Source: Clostridiales bacterium (lineage in GTDB: Bacteria > Bacillota > Clostridia > Oscillospirales > Oscillospiraceae). From it: a stretch of DNA of 33,093 nucleotides. The notes below the pieces were generated by a model. The model did not search any database. It was not told the origin of the DNA and saw nothing but the letters and a program-made list of their open reading frames with translations. The stretch's first letter is position 1. Every line of letters begins with the position of its first letter. The stretch spans positions 1 through 33,093 of the forward strand of contig DQIA01000032.1 of NCBI GenBank assembly GCA_003525905.1, in the 5' to 3' direction. The translations under genes and the position numbers were made by a program. Of the stretch, positions 15,334 through 24,165 are shown piece by piece.

Positions 15334-15992
15334 ATTATGTGATCTCCATCATCGCGCCGGAGCGGCTTGAGATCCTCACGGACCTGTGCGAAGGGCTCGG
15401 CCTGCCGCTGACCGTCACGCTCCATGGGCGCGGGACGGCCGTGCAGAGCATGCTCGACCTGCTCGGCATTGAATCGAATGAACGCCGCGTTGTACTGACG
15501 ATCGCCGACGCGGAGAAAACAGCCGCACTGATTGCGGCGCAGAAGCGGCGGCTGCACATCGGCGTGCCGGGGCACGGCATCGTCATCGCCGTGCCGATCA
15601 AAAGTGTGGGAGGAGGAAATACGGTGGCATATCTGAACGGCGGGAGAAGCCCGAAATACACGCCGGACCTGAGCTGCGCCTATGAGCTGATCATCGCCAT
15701 TGCAAACGAGGGCGGCACGGACGCCGTGATGAACGCGGCACGCGCAGCCGGGGCCAGAGGCGGCACGGTCCTTCACGGCAAGGGGACCGGCGCAAAGGGC
15801 GCGCCGAAATTCTACAACATCTCCATCGCGGCGGAGAAGGAGGTCATTCTTATTGTCTCTGCGGCGGGGCAGAAGGCCGAGATCATGCGCTCCATTCTGC
15901 GCAAGGCTGGGCCGGACAGCGACGCAGGCGCCATCGTCTTCTCGCTCCCGGCCTCGGCCGTAGCAGGCTTCGGCCTGCTGGAGGAGAATTGA
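15330..15992 (+). CDS. Tandem PII-like regulatory protein
   Basis: 220 residues made of two PII-like halves: residues 1-97 (MNYVISIIAPERLEIL, with HGRGT in the T-loop position) and 117-220 (YELIIAIANEGG, with HGKGTG and KEVILIVSAAG). PII-type trimers bind nucleotides or small effectors and regulate partner proteins, often membrane transporters. Because each half has a glycine-rich loop, this is probably a fused pair. ATG at 15330 overlaps the DUF1538 stop; an upstream in-frame start inside the previous gene is not used. A strong terminator follows. Regulation of the DUF1538 protein is inference from coupling. Confidence 0.85.
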   Translation: MNYVISIIAPERLEILTDLCEGLGLPLTVTLHGRGTAVQSMLDLLGIESNERRVVLTIADAEKTAALIAAQKRRLHIGVPGHGIVIAVPIKSVGGGNTVAYLNGGRSPKYTPDLSCAYELIIAIANEGGTDAVMNAARAAGARGGTVLHGKGTGAKGAPKFYNISIAAEKEVILIVSAAGQKAEIMRSILRKAGPDSDAGAIVFSLPASAVAGFGLLEEN

Positions 15993-16009
15993 ACTTTAAT
16001 GTATGCATC

Positions 16010-16037
16010 GAGCCGTGGCGTTTCGCCACGGCTCTTT
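16010..16037 (+). terminator. Terminator of the MarR-DUF1538-PII operon
   Basis: A perfect 10-bp stem: GAGCCGTGGC (16010-16019) with GCCACGGCTC (16025-16034), 5-nt loop, then TTT. Confidence 0.85.
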
Positions 16038-16046
16038 GTGCTGGTG

Positions 16047-16075
16047 TTGTAATCTCTTTGCCGATATGGTAAAAT
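16047..16075 (+). promoter_or_regulatory. Promoter of the Y-family polymerase operon
   Basis: TTGTAA (16047-16052), a 17-nt spacer and TAAAAT (16070-16075). No CGAAC-N4-GTTCG LexA box is seen nearby, so SOS control is not supported by sequence. Confidence 0.7.
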
Positions 16076-16100
16076 AGCAGAAAACGACGGGGAGGAAACG

Positions 16101-17597
16101 ATGAAGCAGCGCACCTATCTTGCCATTGATCTCAAATCGTTTTACGCCTCCGTCGAGTGCCGCGAGCGGGGGCTGGACCCGCTGAACACGAATCTCGTTG
16201 TGGCGGATGAGTCGCGGACGGACAAGACGATCTGTCTTGCCGTCACGCCGTCGCTCAAAAGCTACGGCATCTCCGGCCGCGGGCGGCTGTTCGAGGTGCG
16301 GCAGCGCGTCCGCGAGGTCAATGCCTGGCGGCAGGCCCGCGCGCCGGGCAGAACGCTGACCGGCAGCTCACACCAGTTTTCCGAGCTGCAGCGCGACCCT
16401 GCGCTGGCGGTGGATTTCGTGATCGCACCGCCGCGCATGGCCTATTATATGGAATACAGTACGCGCATCTACGAAATTTACCGAAAATATATCGCACCGG
16501 AAGACATCGTCGTCTATTCCATCGACGAGGTCTTCCTCGATGTGACGGACTATCCTTTTGACTGCACCGCCCATGAGCTGGCACAGACCATCATCCGCGA
16601 CGTACTCGAAACGACCGGCATCACGGCGACGGCCGGCATCGGGACGAACCTGTTCCTCGCCAAGGTCGCCATGGACATTGTGGCAAAGCACATCCCGGCT
16701 GATGAAAACGGCGTGCGCATCGCAGAGCTCGATGAAATGAAATTCCGCAGGGAGCTCTGGCCACACCGGCCGCTGACGGACTTCTGGCGCGTCGGCCGCG
16801 GCATCGCCCGCAGGCTCGAGGCGCACGGCATGTTCACGATGGGGGACGTCGCGCTTTGCTCCGAGCAGAATGAGGAGCTGCTCTACCGCCTGTTCGGTAA
16901 GAATGCGGAGCTGCTCATCGACCACGCGTGGGGCTGGGAGCCGTGCAGGATCCCCGCCATCAAGGCCTACCGCCCATCCGAGAACAGCCTGAGCTCCGGT
17001 CAGGTGCTGAGCTGCCCCTATGAGGCGGCAAAGGCCCGGCTCGTTTTGCGGGAAATGGCGGATCAGCTCTCGCTGGAGCTGGTGGAAAAGGGCCTCGTGA
17101 CGGACCAGGTCGTGCTGACAGTCGGCTATGACATTGAAAATCTGACGGCCCCCGCCCGCCGCGCAGCCTATTCCGGCCCGGTGGAGCAGGACCGCTATGG
17201 ACGGCGTGTGCCGAAGGCCGCGCATGGCGCGCAGAAGCTCGACGCACCGTCGTCCTCCACACGGCGGATCATGGAAGCGGCCTCCGCCCTGTTTGACCGC
17301 ATCGTAGACGGCGCACTGCTCGTCCGGCGCATGTATCTCGTCGCTGCGCACATCGTCCCGGAGGACGAGGCGCAGCCGGAGGAGATGGAGCAGCTGGACC
17401 TGTTCACCGATCTTGCCACCGAGGACGCCCGGCGCGAGGCGGAGCAGGCGGCGCTGGCGCGCGAAAAGAAGCTGCAGGAGACGACGCTGGCCATCAAGAA
17501 GAAATTCGGCAAAAATGCCATTCTCAAGGGCATGAGTCTGGAGGAGGGCGCAACGGCCCGCGAGCGAAACGCCAGGATCGGCGGGCATAAGGCATGA
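16101..17597 (+). CDS. Y-family DNA polymerase (UvrX/YqjW-like)
   Basis: 498-residue translesion polymerase of the UmuC/DinB class. Catalytic acidic residues are in [14 protein letters not shown] (D10) and [10 protein letters not shown] (D142, E143); [18 protein letters not shown] is the conserved HhH-proximal segment. The protein is longer than Pol IV and matches the Firmicute UvrX/YqjW branch. A C-terminal [11 protein letters not shown] (about 427-437) fits the QLxLF sliding-clamp-binding motif. ATG at 16101 has GGGGAGG 5 nt upstream. The next gene encodes a YolD-like protein, the usual partner of this branch in Bacillus (YqjX-YqjW, YolD-UvrX). Confidence 0.94.
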   Translation: MKQRTYLAIDLKSFYASVECRERGLDPLNTNLVVADESRTDKTICLAVTPSLKSYGISGRGRLFEVRQRVREVNAWRQARAPGRTLTGSSHQFSELQRDPALAVDFVIAPPRMAYYMEYSTRIYEIYRKYIAPEDIVVYSIDEVFLDVTDYPFDCTAHELAQTIIRDVLETTGITATAGIGTNLFLAKVAMDIVAKHIPADENGVRIAELDEMKFRRELWPHRPLTDFWRVGRGIARRLEAHGMFTMGDVALCSEQNEELLYRLFGKNAELLIDHAWGWEPCRIPAIKAYRPSENSLSSGQVLSCPYEAAKARLVLREMADQLSLELVEKGLVTDQVVLTVGYDIENLTAPARRAAYSGPVEQDRYGRRVPKAAHGAQKLDAPSSSTRRIMEAASALFDRIVDGALLVRRMYLVAAHIVPEDEAQPEEMEQLDLFTDLATEDARREAEQAALAREKKLQETTLAIKKKFGKNAILKGMSLEEGATARERNARIGGHKA

Positions 17598-17607
17598 GGA
17601 GGAATAC

Positions 17608-18030
17608 ATGACCGGAAAATATGACGCGATCCTGCACCTGCCGCACCATGTCTCCAAAAAGCACCCGCCCATGCCAATGGCCGACCGCGCGGCGCAGTTC
17701 GCGCCGTTTGCAGCCCTGACCGGCTACGACGCGGCCATCCGGGAAAACGCGCGCCTCACGCAGGAGCGGATCGTCCCGGCCGAGGCGGAGCTGGCCTCGC
17801 TGGATCGGCGCTTCCGCCTGCTGCTGGAGCATCTGGGGGAACGGCCGGAGGTCCGCCTGACCCGGTTCCGGCCGGATGAACGGAAATCCGGCGGAGTCTA
17901 TGAGACCGTCAGCGGGATCGTGAAGCAGATCGATCTCATTGCACGCCGCATCCGCCTTCTGGACGGAACGGACATTCCCATGGACGATGTGCTGACGCTG
18001 GACGGCGCGCTGTTTGATGTTTTGGATTAA
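17608..18030 (+). CDS. YolD-like family protein
   Basis: 140 residues; the N-terminus [39 protein letters not shown] is the typical YolD-like entry motif, followed by a helix and a beta-rich half ([32 protein letters not shown]). YolD-like proteins are encoded beside Y-family polymerases in many Firmicutes and are thought to act as accessory factors, though the mechanism is unsettled. The ATG at 17608 is 10 nt after the polymerase stop with a GAGGA site, so the two are one operon. Confidence 0.92.
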   Translation: MTGKYDAILHLPHHVSKKHPPMPMADRAAQFAPFAALTGYDAAIRENARLTQERIVPAEAELASLDRRFRLLLEHLGERPEVRLTRFRPDERKSGGVYETVSGIVKQIDLIARRIRLLDGTDIPMDDVLTLDGALFDVLD

Positions 18031-18045
18031 GGGAGAGAGAAAATC

Positions 18046-18459
18046 ATGAAAGAGCTGATGAAAACAAACGTCTATGACGTCGGGGAATCGGTGCTGATCG
18101 TCGGCAGCTGCCTGCCGGACATGGAGCCGGAGGGCTTTGCGCAGCTGTGCGCATCGTCCGGCCATGTGTTTGAGCTGTGCCTCGAACAGACGCATATCAA
18201 TATGGCCATCACGAAAATCAGTGCCATGCTCTACACCGGCAAGATCCGCACGCTGCGCTTTGCGACGGTCGACCGCTCGCCGCACTGCGTGCAGATGCAC
18301 TACATCCAGAACGAGCTGCGGCGGATGATGGACCTCTCCGCCGTGACGATCGAAAATTACGTCGTGGAGAACGGGAGGCTGACGAAGCTCTCGCCGGAGC
18401 TCATCTATCTTTCCAAGCACCTCGGTGAGCTGTCCCGCCGGATGAACGAAAATGTATAA
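18046..18459 (+). CDS. Conserved-looking hypothetical protein in the polymerase-YolD operon
   Basis: 137 residues, soluble, no signal or membrane segment. Notable parts: VLIVGSCLPDMEPEGFAQLC, a cysteine- and histidine-containing RSPHCVQMHYIQNELRR and a helical C-terminus. The cysteine/histidine pattern could bind a metal, but no established domain can be named. Spaced 15 nt after the YolD-like gene with a GGGAGAG site, it is co-transcribed with the polymerase. A role in polymerase or stress biology is only guilt by association. Ends before a strong bidirectional terminator. Confidence 0.8.
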   Translation: MKELMKTNVYDVGESVLIVGSCLPDMEPEGFAQLCASSGHVFELCLEQTHINMAITKISAMLYTGKIRTLRFATVDRSPHCVQMHYIQNELRRMMDLSAVTIENYVVENGRLTKLSPELIYLSKHLGELSRRMNENV

Positions 18460-18463
18460 AAAA

Positions 18464-18501
18464 TCCGCAGGATAGGAATTTACCCATCCTGCGGAGCTTT
18501 T
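18464..18501. terminator. Bidirectional terminator between convergent operons
   Basis: A perfect 10-bp stem TCCGCAGGAT (18464-18473) with ATCCTGCGGA (18486-18495). GCTTTTTT follows on the plus strand and a run of A (T on the minus strand) precedes it, so it can end both the polymerase and the PBP transcripts. Confidence 0.88.
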
Positions 18502-18505
18502 TTGC

Positions 18506-19876
18506 TTAATCGGCATCCATGGCGACCACACAGGCGCTGAGCACCTGGCTGAGGATCGGCGTGCAGACCGACGCGCCGCCGCCGCCCTCCTCGACCACGA
18601 CGATGAAGGCGAGGGGATAGTCGCTGTCCTGCAGGAAGCCTGCAAAGACGGCGTTGGCAGCCTTTCCGCCGCCGTTTTCCGCCGTGCCGGACTTTCCGCC
18701 TGCGTATAGTCCGGCGAAGTTCCACTCGCCGTAGACGTTGACGACGGCATTGTGCATCATGTCCGCAAGGCGGCCGGCCGTCGCGCTGTCAAGCAGCCGC
18801 CCGGTGGAGCTTGTGGAGGCCTTGTACTTGACGGAGTCGCCGTAGGTGACCTCTTTCACAAGGTACGGCTCCGCAGCGGAGCCGCCGTTTGCGATCGCGC
18901 CCATGTAGGTCATATACTGGCAGGGATTGATCTGGTCCGTATACTGGCCGATGCCGGCCCATGCCAGCTCGGATTCCGCCGCATTGGAGACATCAAAGCT
19001 TCCGACGGCCGTCGTCGTGCCGTCAAAGCTATAGCGGCGCGTGACGCCGACCTGCTCGGCATAGCGCATCAGCGTCTTTGGGCCGAGCTCCGCTGCGATC
19101 TCGCCGAAAACGACGTTGCAGGAGTGGGCCAGCGCCTCTTCAAAGTTTAGCGTGCCGTGCACGCCGTTGCACTGGATGGTCTCACCGCCGATGACGGCGC
19201 TGCCCTCGCAGGTGAACGTCCGGGATCCGATATCCGGGATCTCATCCAGCGCGGCTGCAGCCGTGACGAGCTTGAAGACGGAGCCGGGCGTATAGGTGGC
19301 ATGCAGGAAGCGGTTGACATACACGCCCTCGTAGGTCTCGGGGCTGCCCTCCACGTCCGGCACATCGTCCGGGTCGTAGGTTGGGGAGGAGACGGCGCAG
19401 AGGATCTCGCCCGTCTTGTAGTTATAGACGCCGACGGTGCCCTTACGCCCGTCGAGCGCGGCCAGCGCCGTGCGCTGCACGTCTGCGCTTACGGTCAACG
19501 CCATTTGACCCTCGCGCTTGCCGGTGGAATAGGTGCCGTTGATGCGGTCGAAGCCGACAAGCTCCGAGCCGTATTCCTGCAGCAGGAAAGGCGTGATATT
19601 GCCCTCCCGGTCGCCCAGCAGGTGCAGCATGCTGCGGCGCAGCGAGGCACTGTCGGCATAGGACTTACCGTTCGTGGCATCGAGCACGACGGTGCCGCCG
19701 CGGTCGACGATCTTGCCGCTGTTCATAACGCCGTCCGTATAGACATGGGGACTGTTCTGGAACGTGACCCAGTCCGGTGAATCGATGAAGTAGCGCACCA
19801 CGATCACGCCCATGCCGAGCAAAAGCACACCCGCCAGCGCAAGTGCGAACCACGCGCGTTTTGCAAGCTTATTCAA
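18506..19876 (-). CDS. Class B penicillin-binding protein (transpeptidase)
   Basis: 456-residue membrane-anchored D,D-transpeptidase that cross-links peptidoglycan. One N-terminal membrane segment (about 10-30) is followed by the transpeptidase domain with SVFK (S199 nucleophile, K202), SCN (252-254) and KSG (395-397), the three active-site motifs. The non-catalytic N-terminal region is short, as in the PbpA/FtsI-like proteins of Clostridia. Its start overlaps the end of the FHA-SEDS gene by eight bases, so the pair is translationally coupled. SEDS polymerases work with class B PBPs, so these two should form one wall-synthesis complex. Confidence 0.95.
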   Translation of the reverse strand: MNKLAKRAWFALALAGVLLLGMGVIVVRYFIDSPDWVTFQNSPHVYTDGVMNSGKIVDRGGTVVLDATNGKSYADSASLRRSMLHLLGDREGNITPFLLQEYGSELVGFDRINGTYSTGKREGQMALTVSADVQRTALAALDGRKGTVGVYNYKTGEILCAVSSPTYDPDDVPDVEGSPETYEGVYVNRFLHATYTPGSVFKLVTAAAALDEIPDIGSRTFTCEGSAVIGGETIQCNGVHGTLNFEEALAHSCNVVFGEIAAELGPKTLMRYAEQVGVTRRYSFDGTTTAVGSFDVSNAAESELAWAGIGQYTDQINPCQYMTYMGAIANGGSAAEPYLVKEVTYGDSVKYKASTSSTGRLLDSATAGRLADMMHNAVVNVYGEWNFAGLYAGGKSGTAENGGGKAANAVFAGFLQDSDYPLAFIVVVEEGGGGASVCTPILSQVLSACVVAMDAD

Positions 19877-21605
19877 GCGGCTCCACCTCCTCTGCCTTTG
19901 CGGTGCGGACCGCGAAGCTGGCGTTCTGGCGCGTGTCCGCCGCCTTGAGGAAGGCGATCAGGCCCCACGAGGCCAGCATGCTCGAGCCGCCGTTGGAAAG
20001 GAACGGGAACGTCACGCCGGTCAGCGGGAGCAGGTCCATCGTGCCGAACACGTTCAAAATGGTCTGGATGGTCAGGATCGCCACGGCAGCACAGGCGGCA
20101 ATGGTATAGAAGCTGCTGCGGCCGACCTTGGCCGAGCGGACGGTAAACACCGCAAGGATCACGATGACCGCAACGGCGCATAGGCCGATGATCAGGCCCC
20201 ATTCCTCACAGAGGAAAGCAAAAACGAGGTCCGTATCCGCCGCAAAGACATATTTGAGCCAGCCGTTGCCCGCGCCGAGGCCGAACAGGCCGCCGGAGGC
20301 GATGCACATCATCGCGCGCGTCTGCTGGTAGCCGCCCGCAGAGGCATATTCCCACGCATGGCCCCATGTTGCAAAGCGGCGCAGGATATGCGGCCGGAAG
20401 CGAACGGCCAGAACACCTGCAAAGCCCGTAGCCGCGCAGGCCAGCGTGACCGTGGCGAAGCTGCCGGAACGCAGGAAGGCGATGACGAGGAACGCGACGA
20501 AGAAGATGAGCGCCGTGCCGAAGTCGTTCATCAGGGCAAGGCAGCCGCAGATGGCGGCGGAATAGACAATGAACAGGAACAGGTTCCGCTTCGTTACGAT
20601 GCGGTCCATCGTAGATGCGCCGACATAGAGGAAGCAGAGCTTGACCAGCTCGGACGGCTGGAACGAGATGCCGCCAAGCGAGATCCAGTTGCGCGCGCCG
20701 TTGTTCTCCTGCCCGAACACCAGATTGACGAGCAGCAGGAGCATGCCGCCGACGGCGGCCAGATAGCGAAATTTCTTCGCGCGGGACAGGTCGCGCAGCG
20801 ACCAGCCGATGATCAGATAGATCACGATGCCGCCGAGCAGGCAGATGAGCTGCTTTGTGAGATTGGCGGGATTATCCGAGGCGATGACGGCAAAGCCGAG
20901 CGTACTGAGGAAAAAGGCCAGCGTTTCCACCTCGTAGCCGCTGCGGTGCATCATACGCAGCACGGCAAACAGCAGCCAGCCCACGGCCAGCAGGCCGAGG
21001 AAGCTCAGCACGATCGTTTGGGCCGTTTCAGCCTCCGCGCCCATCCAGAGCTGCAGCGTCGTCAGGAGCTGGAAGACCGTCAGCAGAAACAGGGTCAGCG
21101 CAGGGGAGGACTGATGGGCCGGGCGCGTGCGGCTGGCAAGCTGCTCCTCGAGCTCGGACTGTGTGACGGGTGCAAGCACCATGTCCACGCCGCCGAGCGA
21201 GATGGTATCGCCGTAGTTTACGGCAGCCATCTGGACCGGCTCGCCGTTGAGCGTGACTGCGCCGCGTGAGCCGATATCTGTAATGGACCAGCTGCCATCA
21301 TCATAGCGCGTCAGGACAGCGTGCGTGCGCGAAACGGTCGGGAAGTCCACGACGATGTCGCAGCCCTTCGCGCGGCCGAGGATATTCTCCCAGTGTGTCA
21401 GAGGGAGCTGATTGCCGTCCGGCATGACGAGCCATGCCCACGTCTCCGGCTCCCGCCGGAATTTCAGCAGCGGCCGGGCACAGCGCCACAGCAGCAGCAC
21501 GGCCAGCACCGGCGCAAGGTAGCGCCACACGGTGCAGAACACCGAGACAAAGCCGGAGCCGCTTCCCTGAAAGTATTCGGCGGCAGAGGCAAAAAATGCG
21601 TCCAT
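19869..21605 (-). CDS. FHA-SEDS fusion: FtsW/RodA/SpoVE-type glycosyltransferase with N-terminal FHA domain
   Basis: 578 residues. A membrane segment near the N-terminus (about 20-42) precedes an FHA domain (about 56-145) with the expected motifs GR (77-78), SRTHA (92-96) and TLNGEPV. A ten-or-so-segment SEDS domain follows (about 168-560), with GGISFQPSELVKLC, NDFGTALIFF and GAGNGWLKYVF, typical of peptidoglycan polymerases. FHA domains bind phosphothreonine, so a Ser/Thr kinase probably controls the polymerase. ATG at 21605 has a GGAGG site. It is upstream of, and overlaps, the class B PBP. In actinobacteria FHA proteins are separate genes beside RodA/PbpA; here they are fused. Confidence 0.93.
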   Translation of the reverse strand: MDAFFASAAEYFQGSGSGFVSVFCTVWRYLAPVLAVLLLWRCARPLLKFRREPETWAWLVMPDGNQLPLTHWENILGRAKGCDIVVDFPTVSRTHAVLTRYDDGSWSITDIGSRGAVTLNGEPVQMAAVNYGDTISLGGVDMVLAPVTQSELEEQLASRTRPAHQSSPALTLFLLTVFQLLTTLQLWMGAEAETAQTIVLSFLGLLAVGWLLFAVLRMMHRSGYEVETLAFFLSTLGFAVIASDNPANLTKQLICLLGGIVIYLIIGWSLRDLSRAKKFRYLAAVGGMLLLLVNLVFGQENNGARNWISLGGISFQPSELVKLCFLYVGASTMDRIVTKRNLFLFIVYSAAICGCLALMNDFGTALIFFVAFLVIAFLRSGSFATVTLACAATGFAGVLAVRFRPHILRRFATWGHAWEYASAGGYQQTRAMMCIASGGLFGLGAGNGWLKYVFAADTDLVFAFLCEEWGLIIGLCAVAVIVILAVFTVRSAKVGRSSFYTIAACAAVAILTIQTILNVFGTMDLLPLTGVTFPFLSNGGSSMLASWGLIAFLKAADTRQNASFAVRTAKAEEVEPLE

Positions 21606-21623
21606 GGATTCCTCCTTTCCGGC

Positions 21624-22949
21624 TCAGCCGGGGATATCGTCATAATCCGGATCGTCGATCTCCATATCGTCGTCCGGGTCGATCTGTGTTTCGTAGGCAG
21701 GCTCCTCGGCAGCGCTCGTGTAGCTCGGCTCCGTCACGGGCGGCAGGTCGTCCACGGTGCGGATCGTGTAATACAGGCTCGTCTGCTGGGGATGGCGCTT
21801 ACGGGCAAGGCGCTTGTTGACGCGGTCACCGATGACGGTGTAGAGCACGGCAAAGACCGGCACGCCGAGCAGCATCCCGGCAAAGCCGAAGATACCGCCG
21901 AAGACCAGAATGGCAACGAGCACCCAGAAGTCCGAAATGCCGAGCTTTTCACCCAGAATGCGGTTTTCGATGATGTTGCCGTCGACCTGCTGCAGAATGA
22001 GAATGAAAATGCAGAAATACAGGGCGTTGACGGGCTTGTCGATCATCAGGAGCAGGGCCGAGGGCACCGCGCCGAGGAAGGGGCCAAAGAAGGGAATGAT
22101 GTTCGTCACGCCGACGATCGTGCCGATGAGCGCCGCATAGGGCATGCCCATGAACAGCACGCCGAAGTAGGTGATGACGCCGACGAGCACGGCGTCGATG
22201 ATCTTGCCCATAACATAGCCGCCGAAGATACTGTTCGTCCGGCGGGCCAACTCCAGCAGGCGGTCGGCATGCTGGCGACTGAAGACCGCCACGGTGACCT
22301 TCTTGGCCTGCGCACAGAGCTCTTCCTTAAAGATCAGGATATATACGGCCGCGACGATGCCAAGCAGGATATTGAAGATGACCATCACAACGCTGTAGAC
22401 CGAGCTCGTCAGGCTCGTGACGATCACGCTGTAATCGAGCTTCTTCAGCCAGCCGATGACCATCTCCAGCGGGTCGCCGACGGTCTTTTCCAGGAAGGAC
22501 TGGATGTCACTGTTCGTGAAAATGCCGCGGAACCACTTGCTGATGGTCGCATAATAGCTTTCGAGCTTTTCGGGCTGCAGCAGCTCCTCGATGCTTGCAA
22601 TCAGGTTCGGCACGATAAGAGCGATGAGTGCATAGACCGCAAGGCAGAACACCAGCACGGCAGCGCAGATCCCCGTGATCTTGCTGATGCGCGCGGCCAT
22701 CCGATCGCTGAGGTTCCGTTTGGCAAGCAGCCTGTCCATGATCCGCTGCGTGACCTTCATAACGGGATTCATCAGATAGGCAAACAGGCAGCCGTAGAGC
22801 AGAGCGGCGATGATGTTGAGGAATTCGACGATCAGATCATAAAAGCCGCGCAGGTTGGAGAAAACGAGCCAGAACAGTCCGGCGGCGACAATCACAAGAA
22901 AGGCCGTGAGACCCCATTTGACATATTTTTCATTGCGATTCAGCTTCAT
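21624..22949 (-). CDS. AI-2E family transporter (PerM-like permease)
   Basis: 441-residue multi-pass membrane protein with the DUF20/AI-2E layout: two N-terminal segments, a soluble stretch, then a cluster of C-terminal segments with GIVAAVYILIFKEEL, GVTNIIPFFGPFLGAVPSALLLM and LQQVDGNIIENRILG. The family includes exporters of autoinducer-2 and Na+/H+ antiporters; the substrate here is unknown. The start at 22949 is preferred over an in-frame ATG at 22967 because GAGG lies 7 nt before it. The C-terminal tail is rich in Asp/Glu. It is 18 nt upstream of the FHA-SEDS gene, apparently in the same transcript. Confidence 0.92.
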   Translation of the reverse strand: MKLNRNEKYVKWGLTAFLVIVAAGLFWLVFSNLRGFYDLIVEFLNIIAALLYGCLFAYLMNPVMKVTQRIMDRLLAKRNLSDRMAARISKITGICAAVLVFCLAVYALIALIVPNLIASIEELLQPEKLESYYATISKWFRGIFTNSDIQSFLEKTVGDPLEMVIGWLKKLDYSVIVTSLTSSVYSVVMVIFNILLGIVAAVYILIFKEELCAQAKKVTVAVFSRQHADRLLELARRTNSIFGGYVMGKIIDAVLVGVITYFGVLFMGMPYAALIGTIVGVTNIIPFFGPFLGAVPSALLLMIDKPVNALYFCIFILILQQVDGNIIENRILGEKLGISDFWVLVAILVFGGIFGFAGMLLGVPVFAVLYTVIGDRVNKRLARKRHPQQTSLYYTIRTVDDLPPVTEPSYTSAAEEPAYETQIDPDDDMEIDDPDYDDIPG

Positions 22950-22980
22950 AGCGTATCCTCGTGTCATGATATTCTATTCT

Positions 22981-23009
22981 AGGATACCACGAAGCGGCGG
23001 AATCGTCAA
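22981..23009 (-). promoter_or_regulatory. Promoter of the AI-2E-SEDS-PBP operon
   Basis: On the minus strand TTGACG (23004-23009), a 17-nt spacer and TATCCT (22981-22986), about 30 nt before the ATG. Confidence 0.75.
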
Positions 23010-23056
23010 GCAGAGAAGTCCTGCGGGAAATTTTTTTCCATTTCCCAAAACGGGGC

Positions 23057-23086
23057 TTGCAATTTATGGCGCCGGTGTGGTATGTT
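23057..23086 (+). promoter_or_regulatory. Promoter of the WYL regulator
   Basis: TTGCAA (23057-23062), an 18-nt spacer and TATGTT (23081-23086), divergent from the AI-2E promoter. The regulator ATG is 21 nt after the -10 box. Confidence 0.5.
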
Positions 23087-23107
23087 GGCAGCAGAGGTGA
23101 GAGTACC

Positions 23108-24085
23108 ATGGCAAAATCGGAACGGCAGAAGCTGAAGCTCCTCATCCTTCGCGATTATCTGCGCAGCCATACGGACGAGCTGCACCCGGTGTCCATGCAG
23201 CAGATCCTTGCGGCGCTGGAGGGCGAGGGCATCCGTGCGGAGCGCAAAAGCGTCTATGATGATCTGGACACCCTGCGCGATTACGGCATGGAAATTCGCA
23301 AGGTCAGCGGCAAAAACGGCGGCTATTATGTGCCGGAGCGTGATTTCGCCCTTTCAGAGCTGAAGCTGCTCGTCGACGCCGTGCAGGCGGCGCGGTTCCT
23401 CTCCGAAAAGGAGTCCATGGCCCTGATCCGCAAGCTCGCCGCCCTCTCGAGCGCGCACGAAGCGGAGCTGCTGCGGCGCGAGGTCGTCGTTACCGGCCGC
23501 GCCAAAAGCGGCAGCGAGGACGTCTGCCGCAATGTCGATACGCTGCATGCGGCCATCGCCGGGAACAGCCGCATCACGTTCCGCTATTTTGACTGGGATC
23601 TGCAGGGCCGGCGCCGCTTCCGGCCGAAGACCTATGAGGCAAGCCCCATCGCGCTGTGCTGGGAGGACGAGAACTATTATCTCGTGGCCTACGGCGCGCC
23701 GCACGGCCTGACGCACTACCGCGTAGACAAGATGACGGAGATCACGGCGACGGGCGTCCCGCGCGAGAGCAACGACGAGACGCGCTCCTTTGACCCGGCC
23801 GTCTATTCCCAGCAGGTGTTCGGCATGTTCCGCGGGGAGCAGTGCCGCATGAAGCTGCGGTTTGAAAACTCGCTGGCAGGCGTTGTGCTCGACCGCTTCG
23901 GCCGTGACCGCCTGCTCGTGCCGGACGGGCCGGACCACTTTGTCTTTCAGGCGGATATCTCCGTTTCACCGACGTTCCTCGGCTGGCTCGCAGGCTTCGG
24001 CGGCCGGGCGGAGATCGTGTTCCCGGCGTCGGCGGCGGAAGCCTACCGCGATTTTCTGCGCCGTGCGCTTTCCGCAGCAGAGTAA
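23108..24085 (+). CDS. WYL-domain transcriptional regulator
   Basis: 325 residues. An N-terminal winged helix (about 1-78; HPVSMQQILAALEGEG, KSVYDDLDTLRDYGMEI) is followed by a WYL domain (about 155-215; ITFRYFDWD to YYLVAYG and YRVDKM), a ligand- or nucleic-acid-sensing module. A further C-terminal WCX-like part reaches the end. The start at 23108 (MAKSERQK) has GAGGTG upstream; an in-frame ATG at 23057 lies in the promoter region and is rejected. It stands alone, divergent from the AI-2E operon, and might regulate it. Confidence 0.92.
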   Translation: MAKSERQKLKLLILRDYLRSHTDELHPVSMQQILAALEGEGIRAERKSVYDDLDTLRDYGMEIRKVSGKNGGYYVPERDFALSELKLLVDAVQAARFLSEKESMALIRKLAALSSAHEAELLRREVVVTGRAKSGSEDVCRNVDTLHAAIAGNSRITFRYFDWDLQGRRRFRPKTYEASPIALCWEDENYYLVAYGAPHGLTHYRVDKMTEITATGVPRESNDETRSFDPAVYSQQVFGMFRGEQCRMKLRFENSLAGVVLDRFGRDRLLVPDGPDHFVFQADISVSPTFLGWLAGFGGRAEIVFPASAAEAYRDFLRRALSAAE

Positions 24086-24131
24086 GGCAGAACGGAAATG
24101 ATTTGTTCTCAAAGTATTCATAATTTCGTGG

Positions 24132-24137
24132 TATACT
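24132..24137 (+). promoter_or_regulatory. Extended -10 promoter of the TIM-barrel gene
   Basis: TATACT preceded by TGG, an extended -10 (TGn). The -35 region is poor. About 28 nt before the ATG. Confidence 0.5.
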
Positions 24138-24165
24138 GGCAAAAAAGAGACAGGAGGACTCTTGT

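Noticed and set aside
16040..16100. LexA/SOS box before the polymerase
   Set aside because: No CGAAC-N4-GTTCG-like sequence is present in the promoter region.
16368..17672. 434-codon minus-strand frame across the polymerase gene
   Set aside because: Antisense shadow of a well-supported Y-family polymerase; it runs into the YolD gene without its own signals.
21321..22982. 553-codon plus-strand frame antisense to the FHA-SEDS and AI-2E genes
   Set aside because: Very Arg/His/Glu/Gln-rich, spans two real genes on the other strand and has no family resemblance.
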